A stretch of DNA of 64,000 bases from Pocillopora verrucosa (GCF_036669915.1 NC_089312.1:17986317-18050316); one strand, 5' to 3'; shown: positions 40,001 through 51,372, numbered from the stretch's first letter. Notes: generated from the sequence alone by a model not told the origin. Program-made: numbers and translations.

Positions 40001-42476
40001 AGAGTACCCACCACCAGGAAAGAAAAAAAGTAATTACTGTGGCTTGCCGGGTTAGGTTCTGGCACTATAGCTTCATGGACAAGCTACATATGTCCTGCTT
40101 TTGCTTCTCCGTACATGATGCAAGTTTTTCACAGTATCATAGAACAGTCTATCTGCTATTCGATCTGTTAAGTTCATCAGATTCAAGTTAAGGGAAAACA
40201 TCCCGTGTACCACACGAACAAAGGAAGTGCTTTACTGTAAGACTATGGCATGTTAATTATTATAATCCATCAAGTTCTTTGCCCGTCTACGATTGGTCTA
40301 AACTCACCACCTGATCGAAGGTGCTTCTGCTATACTCGTAACCCGCCTAGGTGGGGTCACCCGCCTGTCCATATAATTTCTTATTTTATTTTGATCAGGT
40401 TTACATGATGGGTGGGGTGACCCGCCTTGGCGGGTCGCCTAGTCTGCCAGGTAGGGTAACCCTGTCAGCCGGGGTGACAATTTGCCATGTAAACGTTCAA
40501 GGTGGGGTAACCCGCCTAGACGGGGTCGCATTCATGGCAAAAAGCTCAAAAGCGAAACATGTATTTTTAAATCTTTGTACATTTCCTAGCCGTCTCCTGG
40601 CAGAAATCACCACAAACCGCAACGGACACACAAGGAGTGTAAAATGTTCACATTTCAGAATATTTAGCGTTGTAAATCGACCATATTTGGTTTCCCAAAC
40701 TATTCTGTAGAACGTATTAAATCAATAGTTCCTTGCGAAACCAAACACCGCGTAACACAACGCGTGACGCTTTCATGAATAAATACATATGTGTTCGAGA
40801 ATTAATCTTTCGTGTTTCTCGAGATGTGAGCTTGGGACGCCTCTGCTCAAACTCCTTAAATGCAACCGCAACAACAACCTCAAGAAACCTCACTCCAGCA
40901 CCCCGGGGTTGTAAGATTGCATGTAAACGCGTTTTATTTTTCGACCACAGCTAAGCGGGTTACCTCACCTAGCTGGGGTCCCCCACCTCCATGTAAACAG
41001 GCCCTAAGTAATAAATTGATAATCCTAAATTATCAAACCTTGCGTCGACTACGATAAAGAATTCGTTGAAAATTTAGTTCAAGATGAAACCTTGTTTAGC
41101 TATTGTTACTGTATAAATGATATGTTTGTTTGTTCATAAAGCCGTATCAGAGAACAATACAAAGTAAACATCCCACGCGCAAAAAAAAAAAAAAAAAAGA
41201 AGCAAATTAATTGTAAAAATTTTACCTGCGCGTTGCAAAAATATTATGAGGTTAATAGACACAGTAGCTTCCATTTGGCGCGAAAATATGCACGGATATT
41301 TGTTCAAAGACATTATCTGTTCCGAGATGCAAACAATTTTCCGAGAGCGAAGCTCGAGGGACACTGTGAGCTTCGAGCTATTGTCGACATATCGGCTGAT
41401 ATAAACGCAAATTACTCAGGTAAAATGATAAATCAAGAAGATAATCCGAAAATTAGTTACTGCAAATAAAAATGACAAATCAAGTGTACAGTACTCTAAC
41501 TTTTCTTCACTTCCTTGTCGAGAAGTATTACAGACGGTATAAAAATTGGACCTTTGGCTGATGAATACACCATTTATATTTTACTATGCTCGTCCTCATT
41601 TACGCTTCCATTTTTTTAAGTAATTCGATTCCTTTAGGGTTAATCTATATCTCGATCAAAGCTGTGCGACATACCTTGGAGACGGAAAGATTCCGCGCCG
41701 ATGTATATCACTTCTAAACTGAAATTCACACACGACTATTTCCTTTTTTTCTTAAAGATATGATAGAAACGAAGTAAAATCCTTAACGGCCTTATCAAAG
41801 TCTATATGTAAATAGAGAATATGAAGAAACCTATCAAATGTGAAAAACCCCCATCAGTCACTTTCCAGAATCTTTTAGAGTATCTCTCAAATAAATCAAA
41901 CTCTAGTATCATTATCGCTTTTTCTTTTGAACTCGAAGATGTACCGTGAAGGTCGCACTTCAATTTTATTACTTGGTGCCTTCAACAAGCTGAGACCAAT
42001 AAACTAAATTGTCAAACAAACCTTTGTCGCACGCGAAATCTTTGGACTGCAGTTCTCGCTTTTGCTTGATAAACATGAGCTTCGTCCCATATTTCAATAA
42101 GATCGTCGCCTTGAGAGAATGTCCCTTCCTGGATATGAACAAATTCCAAGCAGAAATTAGAACGCGAAACTAACAACTTACAACTGCTGCAAGATACAAA
42201 AAAAAAACGCAGCGTACCACATCAAAGCGAAAATGTAAACAATTACGGTCCAACTACCTCTATGAGCTTATACACCGCTTGGATGTCTTTTCTATGCCAG
42301 GCTAGGGCAATTTTTGCCCGAATAATCTCTTCATTCTCCTGATATTCTGGACTGTTAGCTAGACGAAGCAGCAAATTTTCGACTTCAGCATATTTTTTAC
42401 AATGAACAAGACGCTTAGCTCGCGTGCTCCAGTATGTTAAATTATCACGATTGGTTAATTCGAATAATGGCTTCAT
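37090..42476 (-). CDS. SIX-domain protein with a TALE-type homeodomain (divergent homeobox gene)
   Basis: Exons 42258-42476, 42022-42128, 39346-39517, 38445-38635 and 37090-37324 join in phase to 307 residues. Residues ~10-121 resemble the SIX (sine oculis) domain: RAKIALAWHRKDIQAVYKLI, DLIEIWDEAHVYQAKA, and FRVRQRFPPPRSI, the last spanning the exon 2/3 junction and matching the SIX-class YRVRRKFPLPRTI. Residues ~122-184 form a homeodomain with LQAWLMQRIRNPYP, three residues longer than SIX proteins between helices 1 and 2 (the TALE insertion). The recognition helix is KTWFANARRRL, as in Iroquois/Mohawk. N51 is kept; position 50 is A, not the K of SIX proteins. A KKKKK stretch follows. The tail is proline- and aromatic-rich. 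Start: the ATG at 42476, with an in-frame stop just upstream. The last splice is phase-consistent but less certain; without it the frame ends at 38351. Predicted nuclear DNA-binding factor. Confidence 0.82.
37690..37915. repeat. Foldback repeat with TATCAACTGAGTTGAT ends, copy 2
   Basis: TATCAACTGAGTTGATAGCG, AAATTGGCCACCGTTAAGAG and CTAGCCCTTCGTCAGAGCGA are followed by the inverse order TCTGACGAAG, CACTCTTAACGGTATAGAC and TTTACGTTATCTACGATTCA. The arms pair over roughly 90 bases. It is in the last intron of the homeobox gene. Confidence 0.8.
38058..38245. repeat. Element bounded by TTTAGTATATACT inverted words
   Basis: TGTTTAGTATATACTAAAAC near 38058 and CTTTAGTATATACTGACGCA near 38228 bracket a segment with CGCGCTCTGATTGGCTACTC. 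The bounding word is itself nearly palindromic. No coding potential. Confidence 0.5.
39655..39705 (+). other. G-rich tract, quadruplex-capable
   Basis: Runs GGGG, GGGG, GGG and a run of eleven or more G within about 45 bases, in the second intron of the homeobox gene (39518-42021), about 140 bases upstream of its homeodomain exon on the gene strand. The G-rich strand is the non-template one relative to the + strand; on the transcript it is C-rich. Confidence 0.7.
40335..41010. repeat. Repeat cluster of GGTGGGGTNACCCGCC words
   Basis: Imperfect palindromic words such as GGTGGGGTCACCCGCC, GGTGGGGTGACCCGCC and GGTGGGGTAACCCGCC recur at 40335-40535. A complementary end, GCGGGTTACCTCACCTAGC followed by CATGTAAACAGGCCC, lies at 40957-41007. 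CATGTAAAC also occurs at about 40489, suggesting repeat ends. It lies inside the second intron of the homeobox gene. Confidence 0.6.
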
Positions 42477-43856
42477 GGTTATTAAAGACTTAATCTGTAG
42501 GCAGGAGTTGCCAACCAAAGGCACTGTTCAAGCAGACTACTGTTCTAACAGTTTCAGCGTTGATTGTGGAAAAGTTCGACTCGTGGGAATAGCGCCTTCC
42601 TATTGGTTGACAGTACGTAAAGGTGTCGATCAAACCAACCACATGCTCGGGATTGATATTACAAATGGTAGAATAGTTATGGGAATTGGAGAATGTGGGA
42701 TAGAAAACGAGGAAACAATCAGCCCATGACGTGGATTTGGAAATCTCGTAAAAAGATTTTAAAATCTTTCGCTTCGTGCGTACCTACATAACAGAATTGA
42801 CAGGATTTGATAATACTTTATTCACAACGATGCGGCATACAATCTCTGTTCGGTTGATAATTCAGGTGACGTTTGAGAGAAAACTTAAAAAAAGGAAAAA
42901 ACTGAGCCATATCCATGCTTGGTCACATGATATAGCATACAAGGCTCTTACTCCCGTGAGCGACCATGACAGAATTTCTCTGAACGACATCAATACAGTA
43001 ACAAGCAGGCGAATGATAAGAACAAAGATAAATATCAATTAGGGGATGATTAGTTGATCTGGTACCAAATTCTCCAAACTAACATCGTAAGAATTGTATG
43101 ACAGACAGTAAGGAGAATTACTTAATGAGATCCTGAGTGAGAAAGGGTTAACTAACTGAAACTAGGTTTGCAATCCCAGAAGTGCTAACAAATACATAGA
43201 AAGTCCGATGAATCTACTGGAATTAAGACTGAGGTGGTTATTCCACGTTTTACTCATCGCGATGAACGGAAAAATGCTAAATCAAACTTAACGTCAATAC
43301 GTTGCAGAGTTGTTTCTTCATTTTTGCTATAGGACCTAGTTTAAAATGCGGATAATTTTCGATAGGTTTAGACTCCTATTGTTTAATGTGGCAAAGTAGA
43401 TACCTGTCTTGATTTCAGAGTGTTAAGGATAAAACTTTCAAGAAGGCTGTGTAAACTTGAAAGGTTTTGGTCCTTTGTATTTCAAGTATCCTCACAGACA
43501 AATCGTTTGAAATTTGCCCTCTCATTCCAATATTGGCTTTCCTACATGCATGTTCCTTTTGTTTCTTTAGTCATAAGTTACTATTTCAATATTTAACCTT
43601 ACTCAGTTATATCTTAAAATTTCCTTAAGGTTTGAGCGAACTAGGTGTGGCCTATTGACGGTCAGAACACATTCAGCGACAATTCGCTACGTGTGACATG
43701 AGTTTTTTTTTCCATGAAAAGCTGTATCCCCTGGACAGCATTCTGTCCTTAAAACAAGTCGCAACGACGCGTTTTGCAGGCAGTGCTAACGGTACGTAAG
43801 GGGCGATTTGGAGTGGGACCTGCTGCAGCACATTGTCGGCTCGTGTGTTCCGCCCT
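42477..43856. other. Spacer between PIGN 3' end and homeobox gene 5' end
   Basis: Both flanking genes are on the reverse strand. No coding homology was seen. It holds the family A repeat at 42950-43152. The promoter of the homeobox gene should lie at the left of this spacer, but no clear TATA box was found. Confidence 0.5.
42950..43152 (+). repeat. Family A palindromic repeat, copy 2
   Basis: CTTACTCCCGTGAGCGACCA at the left, AGTAACAAGCAGGCGAATGA, TTGTATGACAGACAGTAAGG and an end of GAGTGAGAAAGGGTTAA. Internal order equals that at 54985-55197. Confidence 0.8.
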
Positions 43857-46800
43857 TTAGGCTATTTTCTTGCTCGTCCTGAATACTAAGGACGCACCTG
43901 TGAAGAGCCTAGCCAGACCGAATATTGGAAGCAAGAATATAATAAAGGCCATCATGATAACAAAATGGCTGATACTTGTCCCAATGTCTAGCCAACTACC
44001 GCTATCCTGCACAAGGTAAAAGAAATGCAGTCCCATTAAATCCGTCATCACTAGCACTACCAACACTAGACTTTGAACTGGGATCGAGAGCACCACGTGT
44101 ATTGCGTCGAATGCACATGCTACAATCACAAACGGAATAAGCACTTTACAGAGCAGTAAACTTCCCATAACGAAGGGCGAGAATACAGTCAGGAAGCAAT
44201 AAACGGACGCGGGATCAAAGCTGTTTATACTAGCAATGTTTCCTGTTCCAAAGAAGGCCACTACGATAAAGAACACGAAGAAATAAGCGCAGCGAAGGTC
44301 CTCTAGAGTGAGTTTTCTCATTACAGGGGTGTCCATGCCTCTTGTAAGCGCTTTCCAAGCTGGCTGATGAGTGCTCGTGGAGCTGTCGTTACTTAGTTGA
44401 GTTTCTAACAGCGCGTCAAGGGTTTTGCCAGAAAGTTTGTGCTCAGACAAAAGCCATGCACCCATTAGCAGCGAGAGGACTAACAAAAACAGGCCTTCAT
44501 AGGCAGTACTCATCAATATATATAATGAGGAAAACGCTATAGCTATACTCGACAATCGGACCGTTAAATTACTCGAGTTGATCAGAGGTAACAGAAAAGA
44601 CGATATAAGAATAGTCCAACTCCCAAGTTGGTTTACTAATGGGAGTCCGAGTTTTTGTTGTAGACTCGCTGCTGTACTGTTCACGATATAAATTGCTAAT
44701 CCCGTGAGAAGTGCTTGAGGGAGCAGGATTTTACACGATTTTGTTAATTCTGTCCTAAGTGAGTAAGACACACTGGAAACGTAAAACAACAGAGACGAGA
44801 AAATGATTAAAGTTAAGAATCCTGCCGCAGTCACCAAGAAATAGTTGGCTTCACGTCCGACAACAGGAAGAACAGGAAACACGGAGAGAGCGAAGTTGAG
44901 GATCAGCCAACCTGCTACAGATAGCCTGCAAGTTCTGTACAATTGAGTGGTGAAAGGCCACAGAGCAAGACAGATGAGACCAACAGAGAGAATCTCTCGC
45001 TTGAAGAAGCTCATGACTAGAATCTCTAACGAGAAACAACCGAACATGAAGGTAAACAGAACTCTATGCTGCAACTGTTTTGCACGGATATAGCTCCAAG
45101 CCGCTTTGACCACGTGAAGTCTCTTGGCAATGCGGTTCCAAAACACCAAGGGCAATAAGCAGTAGCTGTAATACATCCAAGGCGCTTTTTGAATAAACAA
45201 AAGAATTAGCGCGAGAAAAGCGAGGACCAAAGTTGCGGTGTTTAAAGGCACCGTCTCCACCATTGGCTGGACACTCCCTTTATCGAGTTTGGACGCCTCT
45301 TTGATGACTTCGCTATGATCTTCGACAATCTGTAGGATGATGCACGATATCCATCCCAAAAATCCAAGAGTAACCACTAAATTTAAGAAAACCCTGTCGT
45401 AGTTCTGGTAGTAATTGAGTCCTTCTAATGCAAGATTGATTAGACCTCTGCTTAGGCTCTCGGCTTCTTTATACTTCTTGGCTCGCATGAACTCTTTTAT
45501 GTCACGAATCATTCCTGTTTTCTTTGCACCTATATGACAAAAACAACAAACGAAAAACATCTCAATTTCCAATCGGTATTTGTAGAAGAACCAGTATAGT
45601 AGTCACACAGAGGGAGAGTAGGGAGGGAGGGGGAATGGGGCTAGGGGTTTGGGATTTCTGAGAGGGCCGATTGAGAGTGTGGGGTGTATCATCATATTAT
45701 TTATTATGAAATGTTTCTTACTTTTTAAAATAAGTCCTCTAACATTGTTGCTGATCTGGTACAGACGAAGGGCTAACTCTTGAAAGGTCAGCCTAGAAAC
45801 TCTTTGAGGTGGCAAATTTACATTATCAACTCAGTGCTCAAAACTAAATTTTCTTGTTATACCCTCCACCGATGCAGCATCATAGTTTCTTTGGAAACTT
45901 ACCCCCTTTTCGTTTTGTTGGGGCCTCCTTTCATGTTGGCACTAAGAAAATAACAACCCCCTACAGTATAAACTAAAAGGATTATACCTGCCAAGGAAGA
46001 GAAGGGCCGAAACCAGAGAGAAGTTTCCTTTCTGAACAATTCTTTCACATCATATTGAGCAAGAATCTGCTGTGAATTCATGAAGAGGTTTTCTGCAAGG
46101 TATTGCTCAGAGTTGTTGAGATAGTCCAATGGTAAAATTCCCACAGAGTTCAGAGGAAATGGAACACCTGATCAGAAAATAAACTGTGTTATCTGCTGCG
46201 GGATAATAGGCAAGTTATTGACAGAGACAAAAATAATGGTAAATGAAAGCTCAGCAGAGGAACAACCCCAATATACAGCCATTTTGACTGAAAAAAGTAG
46301 GTAGATGAAGGATTTATCCCGTCGCAAAATTAGGATAACTTGCAATGATCATACTGTGCAAAAAGCTTACTTCATGCTGTGTTTTTATTTACTTGTTGAG
46401 TCAATGGAAAACAAGAAAATGAAATTATTCTTTTATAAAAAAAGAGCTGTTTAAGCTGATGGATGTTGTTAAATACAAACCCACCAATCAGAGAAGTCAT
46501 CAGTGGTGCAATATCAGCTTGATTGACATCTATTCTTTTCAGATGACCAAGATTCCACTTGATTGTCTCCTCGGCAATATCAACACCTTGTGCAGGAGCC
46601 ATTGGTCCTTGTACACCAGCTCCCCAAGCTACTAAGGGAGTCAGTGTTTCGTGAGGATGTCCTGCCCCATGGGACCCCCAGTTAGTCATCCCATGATCAG
46701 CTGTCAACACAAATGCTGTTCGATGATCATGACCATAAAATTCTTCAATTAAATTTTCCATGTCTTTTATCCCTTTGTCCACAACAGCAATATTCCTAAG

Positions 46801-49800
46801 ATACTCTTGGGAGGTTGGTCTGTGTGCATGGCCATTGGTGTCAATTCCTGAAAGCAATCACAAAAGTCAAACAATACTTATACTGATAAAATGTAGGTAG
46901 ACTTGATTTGATATAGCATTTTTCACAAAACTATGCTGCTCCTAAAGGTGGGTAAATTCATTAATTACCAAAAATATGAAATGGCAATGCCTAAGAACCC
47001 TCTGAATCATGAAGTGGTTATCATCTAGTGTTAAGTGTACAATTTTAAAATCCAGTGACACTCCAAGCTGTCTTCATTAGTTTTTAAACAAAATATTTGA
47101 TTCATGAAAGTTTAAGTGTTGGTACACATAAGGAAGAAAGAAAGATAAATGACTATTTGTGCAGTTTCCCAGTCATAATCCTGATGAATACTTCAAGACA
47201 ATTTATCTTGTTATACTCCCTACCAATGCAGAACCACAGTTTCTTTAGAAACTTGCCCCCTTTATTTCTATAAATACTACACTTGAGAAAGCACCATACC
47301 ACTAATGGGTCTTCAAAGGTCTTGAAAGAAACATTGTGTGAAACTACTTTACAACTAATTAATCACAAAAACAAAACAAAACAAAACAAAAAAAAAAAAA
47401 ACAAAACACAAAAAAAACCAGATACTTTGTATCTTACAGGTAAGAAGTGCAGGAGCAGTGAACAATGCCACATCTTTAAGAAACCTAGTGGTATTTATGG
47501 AAAGCACTTACCTAGAAGGTGAAAGAAAAAAACAATTTTCTCTTCATGAAGCATCCTCTTCAAAGTTTCATTATTCATTGAAGCACTAAAGAACTTTCTT
47601 ACTTCATTAAACACCCAAGTATCAAGCTTAGCAGCATCCTCATTTGCAAAGTCTTCTGCAACATCTTCATACATGGATGTAAAAACATGGTTTCCACTGG
47701 CTCCCTTGGCAAACATTGGCAGGATATCAGGGCTTCCCCAAGACCATGTGTATCTGCTTTCATTAAAGGTAGAATCAAACTCCACTGGGTTCTCTTTCCA
47801 ACCTAGAAAAAGGAAGCAACATATAGTGTGGTGAGTAATCCATAGCAGTAAAAATAGAATTGTAATTTGGGAGAGGCCTTAACTCTTTGACTCCCTAAGA
47901 GTGACTAGCTTCTAATTCTCCTTGCAACATCACTTCTGAATAAAGGAAATTATCACCAAATAAAGAAGCTCTTGATTGTCAAACAAATCCTCCTTCTCTG
48001 CACCTTAGGAAACACTACAGACCTTTGGGCGTAAAGGGTTAACTACTGTTTAAATCAATGGCATCATCTGGGATAATATTATCCCTACTGATGCCATCGA
48101 TTTGTCAAAACTCAGATTTTTAATGTTTGATTCAAACAGTATGGTTTTAGGCCTCCATCCAAATCTCTTTAATATGCTGAAAATAATTTTTTTTTAAATC
48201 ATTTGAAGAGTTTTGATAGTGACATCCATCAAAATCAAAGTAACTCTAGCCAACCTCTAGCCTGCATGGCTGGTATATACATGTAAAGGGGAGAGAAGGG
48301 GTAAACTAGGCCTTCTACAACCACAATCTCAACATCAGTTCTCCCTACTGTCTGTCTTCCATTATCCATACATGATCCAGCAAACAGGTAGTGAGAATAC
48401 ACAAACTTATCATGTTAAAGTTGCTGCCTTGTCTAACACCAAATTCTTATACCTAATTTACAAGGAAATTTGTAGTAGCTAGAGGGGAGAATTAATAATC
48501 AGATCTTAGGATTTAAAGGATTGCACAGAAATATCAATGCTCCCCACTGAAAAATTCAATATATTGTTAAGTGTTTGCTTAATATCAAGTGTAAAGTTCT
48601 GTCCATCATAAATTTACTGTAATTTCTGGTTATTTACCTACACAGCTGATTACCTGTATAGGTTAATTTTTGCAACAATGAGAAAAAATTTCAACAGATT
48701 TCGGGCCACACTGGCAGATAACCCGCACCCAAAAATAAAAGAAAATTGTCAACTCACACAAAGTTCCTCCATTGCTTTTGTTGACATGATATCCTTGAGC
48801 ATGCAATTAATAAATTTTCACACTTCTTGCTTTCAATGTTTCATTAAGAATGATACCAGTTGTAAAAATCTGCTCTCAAAAGAAATCGATATCTCAAGAT
48901 CTATGAGTTGAAGAAATCGCTTGAATTGTTTTTTAAACCAAACAAAGAAACAAGCTGAGAAATTGACAAGGTAAGTAAGTAAGAGTACAAACAAGATAAA
49001 AGCTTTTGTTATTGAGTTTTGAAGATATCTTTTAAAAAAGTCTTAAAAGTCTCTGAGCAATCTGTGCAAAATAAATGAGTTATTGCACAGGTCTTTTGAT
49101 GGGTATCTTTAGTGGATCTTATTATCATCTCTGTTTCTTCTGGCTTATAGTTTAAAAAACTATACAGGAAGCTTTAAAAATTAGTGTATTACCTGCACCT
49201 TCCTATAACCTGCACCAACAACTGTTTGTGGAAAAATTAACAGATTACCAGTGTGAAATCAACCAGAAATTACAGTAATACTGGAATTTATGCTATTTTT
49301 ATTATACAAGTAAAGAGAAAGTCCATCTCCATATTCTTACAATTGCAGCTCATTTATATTATCATCATCCTAAAGCAAACCTGTAAGCTCAGTAACTTGC
49401 ATAGATTCTGAATTTATTTCATTGCTTTCAATAATTTTGGAAAGAAAAAGTCTCTTATAATACCGAGCAATCTGTGCAAAATAAATGAGTTATTGCACAG
49501 GTCTTTTGATGGGTATCTTTAGTGGATCTTATTATCATCTCTGTTTCTTCTGGCTTATAGTTTAAAAACTATACAGGAAGCTTTAAAAATTAGTGTATTA
49601 CTTGCACCTTCCTATAACCTGTACTAACAACTGTTTGTGGAAAAATTAACAGATTACCAGCATTAAATCAACCAGAAATTGCGGTAAAACTGGAATTAAC
49701 GCTATTTTTATTATACAAGTAAATAGAAAGTCCATCTCCATATTCTTATAATTGCAGCTCATTTATATTATCATCCTAAAGCAAACCTATAAGCTCAGTA

Positions 49801-50840
49801 ACTTGCATAGATTCTGAATTTATTTAATTGCTTTCAATAATTTTGGAAAGAAAAAGTAACAAAGTTCACTCACGCCAAATATGGGTATAGGAGCCACAAA
49901 ATTTATCAACAGGAGATTGAAATCAGTCTAATTATAACATATTACACACTGAAAGCAAAATTGCAAAACAACTTAAGTCATACCTAACCTTAGATTTTTC
50001 TCCTTTGGGGAAAACCAAATGGGTAAAGTTTCAATTTTCTCAGAAACTGAGCTTCTCATTTCTAAAAGGTCCTGAGCGTCATAAACCTACAGTAAAGATA
50101 TGCAAATGATAGATCATTTGCCAAACTAACAAGGGCCGAGTCTTCATCAATACAGAATAAGGAATAATAATGAAATTGCTTGTCAGAAGAACATACTAGA
50201 AGTATCTAGTTTCAATTTTCCCAAAGTTGGTTTCGAAAGCAACTGCTATTTTCATAGTCCAATCATAGATCTTATTCACGGGAGGTTCTCATAACTAAAA
50301 GTAAAAGAGGACGTGAGATCAAAGAGCTTCTTGATTTACATCTATTGCTGGATTATGGACATCACTCCAAATAACAGTTATTTCTTTGAAAACCTTGGGC
50401 TCGTGAGAAAAGTTATACTCTCTCTAAAAATTGAGCATAAGACGTGATTATATTTGTTAAGACTACAAGCAACTTTATCACGAACCTTTGGCCACGGCGC
50501 TGACATCTTCGTAGAACCCAGCAATGAGGGCCACATGTCCAGGCCGAGACTCTGTAGGTACTCGTGTGTGAGAAACACCCCAACTGGCTTTTGTTTCGAT
50601 CAAATCTCTTAAATATGGTGCGCGAGTTTTTCCGCGTTCATCAAGTTCATAAAATTTGTCTGCTCGTAATCCGTCGGCAACAAATAAAACCAACCTCTTT
50701 GCGGGCGCCTTTAGAGTCGATTGGTAAGGGGTCATGCCATGAACTAGGGGAGAAGTAAAATAAATATCGAATATGGACGCAAGATAGATGATATGAACCA
50801 GTATCCCTAAAACTAAGAGAGTTGACTTCGCTGCGGCCAT
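43857..50840 (-). CDS. PIGN: GPI ethanolamine phosphate transferase 1 (PIG-N)
   Basis: Exons 50486-50840, 47512-47802, 46485-46847, 45988-46167 and 43857-45529 join in phase to 953 residues (human 931). An N-terminal membrane segment precedes [18 protein letters not shown]. The luminal alkaline-phosphatase-like domain shows [19 protein letters not shown] (metal and nucleophile region), [31 protein letters not shown] and [19 protein letters not shown]. The 557-codon last exon encodes a multi-span membrane domain with [20 protein letters not shown] and [15 protein letters not shown], typical of PIG-N. The enzyme adds ethanolamine phosphate to the first mannose of GPI precursors in the ER. The coding region is far less split than PTCD3 or ACTR1 in this window. 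No inactivating change was seen. Confidence 0.96.
45745..45910. repeat. TATCAACTCAGT foldback repeat, copy 3, partial
   Basis: GACGAAGGGCTAACTCTTGA, GCAAATTTACATTATCAACT, TTGTTATACCCTCCACCGAT and TTTCTTTGGAAACTTACCCC. It lies in the last PIGN intron (45530-45987). A shorter relic with the same right part is at 47195-47262. Confidence 0.7.
47880..48045 (+). repeat. Family C palindromic repeat, copy 3
   Basis: TTAACTCTTTGACTCCCTAA at the left; AAAGAAGCTCTTGATTGTCA, TCTCTGCACCTTAGGAAACA and an end of GGGCGTAAAGGGTTAA. It is in PIGN intron 1. Confidence 0.75.
48320..48525 (-). repeat. Family B palindromic repeat, inverted copy
   Basis: Reverse-complement order of family B: TATCCATACATGATCCAGCA, AACAGGTAGTGAGAATACAC, AACACCAAATTCTTATACCT, AGCTAGAGGGGAGAATTAAT and AATCAGATCTTAGGATTTAA. 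It is in PIGN intron 1. Confidence 0.75.
48614..49278. mobile_element. Non-autonomous TIR element with exact 18-base ends
   Basis: TTACTGTAATTTCTGGTT at 48614-48631 is the exact reverse complement of AACCAGAAATTACAGTAA at 49261-49278. The interior holds an 8-word run around GGCAGATAACCCGCACCC but no long frame related to a transposase. It is in PIGN intron 1. Its right part is tandemly duplicated (see 49055-49860). Confidence 0.75.
49055..49860. repeat. 410-base tandem duplication in PIGN intron 1
   Basis: GAGCAATCTGTGCAAAATAA starts at 49055 and again at 49465, a period of 410 bases. The units run to about 49464 and 49858 and differ by scattered substitutions and small gaps (one A in TTTAAAAAACT, a CATCAT versus CAT). 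Unit 1 includes the right end of the TIR element, so unit 2 carries a second, diverged right end (AACCAGAAATTGCGGTAAAA). Confidence 0.92.
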
Positions 50841-51372
50841 GTTGGTTTAGGTACATACGTGGCTTATCATACACCACGTAGCCACCCACGCCAATCGAGA
50901 TGAGGAGGGAGGCTGGAGCGAGAGAAAAAATTGGGAGAAATTCGGCAGAAAAGAGTCCTTTGATTTTTACTCATATTCATACAATCCATAACTCCACCTT
51001 AATGGGAAATAAGCAAAGTTCTTCTCTCACGGCTAAAGCAAACCATGTGCGCTCGTTCGCTCGCTCGCGCAGGAACTGAAACGGAGACCGAAAACGGAAT
51101 GACTTTAGCATCGTCGAGTGCTTTGTTAAAATAAGAAAATTATCCCGACCACTGATTGTTAATTAACCAAAAACAAAATAAATTTATTTGGCTGTTATCC
51201 AAAAAATGATGTAAGCAAAATGATTTATTTATTTTAGGAAACTTATGCACGGTTTTTTCGGATCAGTGATATAAATCGGAGATCGTTTTGTGACGAGGTT
51301 CAAATTTTGTCGATACTGAAAAAAACTCGGCAATAACTAAGACTTGAAAAAAATCATCAGAAGCTAGAGAAG
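50841..51372. promoter_or_regulatory. Divergent promoter region, PIGN (-) / HSP70 (+)
   Basis: 532 bases separate the start codons. TATAAA at 51271-51276, about 97 bases upstream of the HSP70 start, is a good core promoter candidate for that gene. GAA words cluster at 51070-51100 (GAACTGAAACGG, GACCGAAAACGGAATG), but I found no canonical alternating GAAnnTTCnnGAA heat-shock element. A repeated CTCGCTCG stretch lies near 51055-51070. Confidence 0.5.

Noticed and set aside
42476-42524. Start of the SIX-TALE gene 16 codons further upstream
   Set aside because: The upstream codon at 42522-42524 is GTG, not ATG, and an in-frame stop lies just before it. The ATG at 42476 was used.
49990-50095. Reverse-strand open stretch with splice-like borders ([18 protein letters not shown]) in PIGN intron 1
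   Set aside because: PIGN exon 1 joins exon 2 exactly at VAKG|WKENP with matching phase, as in other animals, leaving no room for an extra exon. No known domain is recognisable. It could be an unknown nested gene, but support is too thin.
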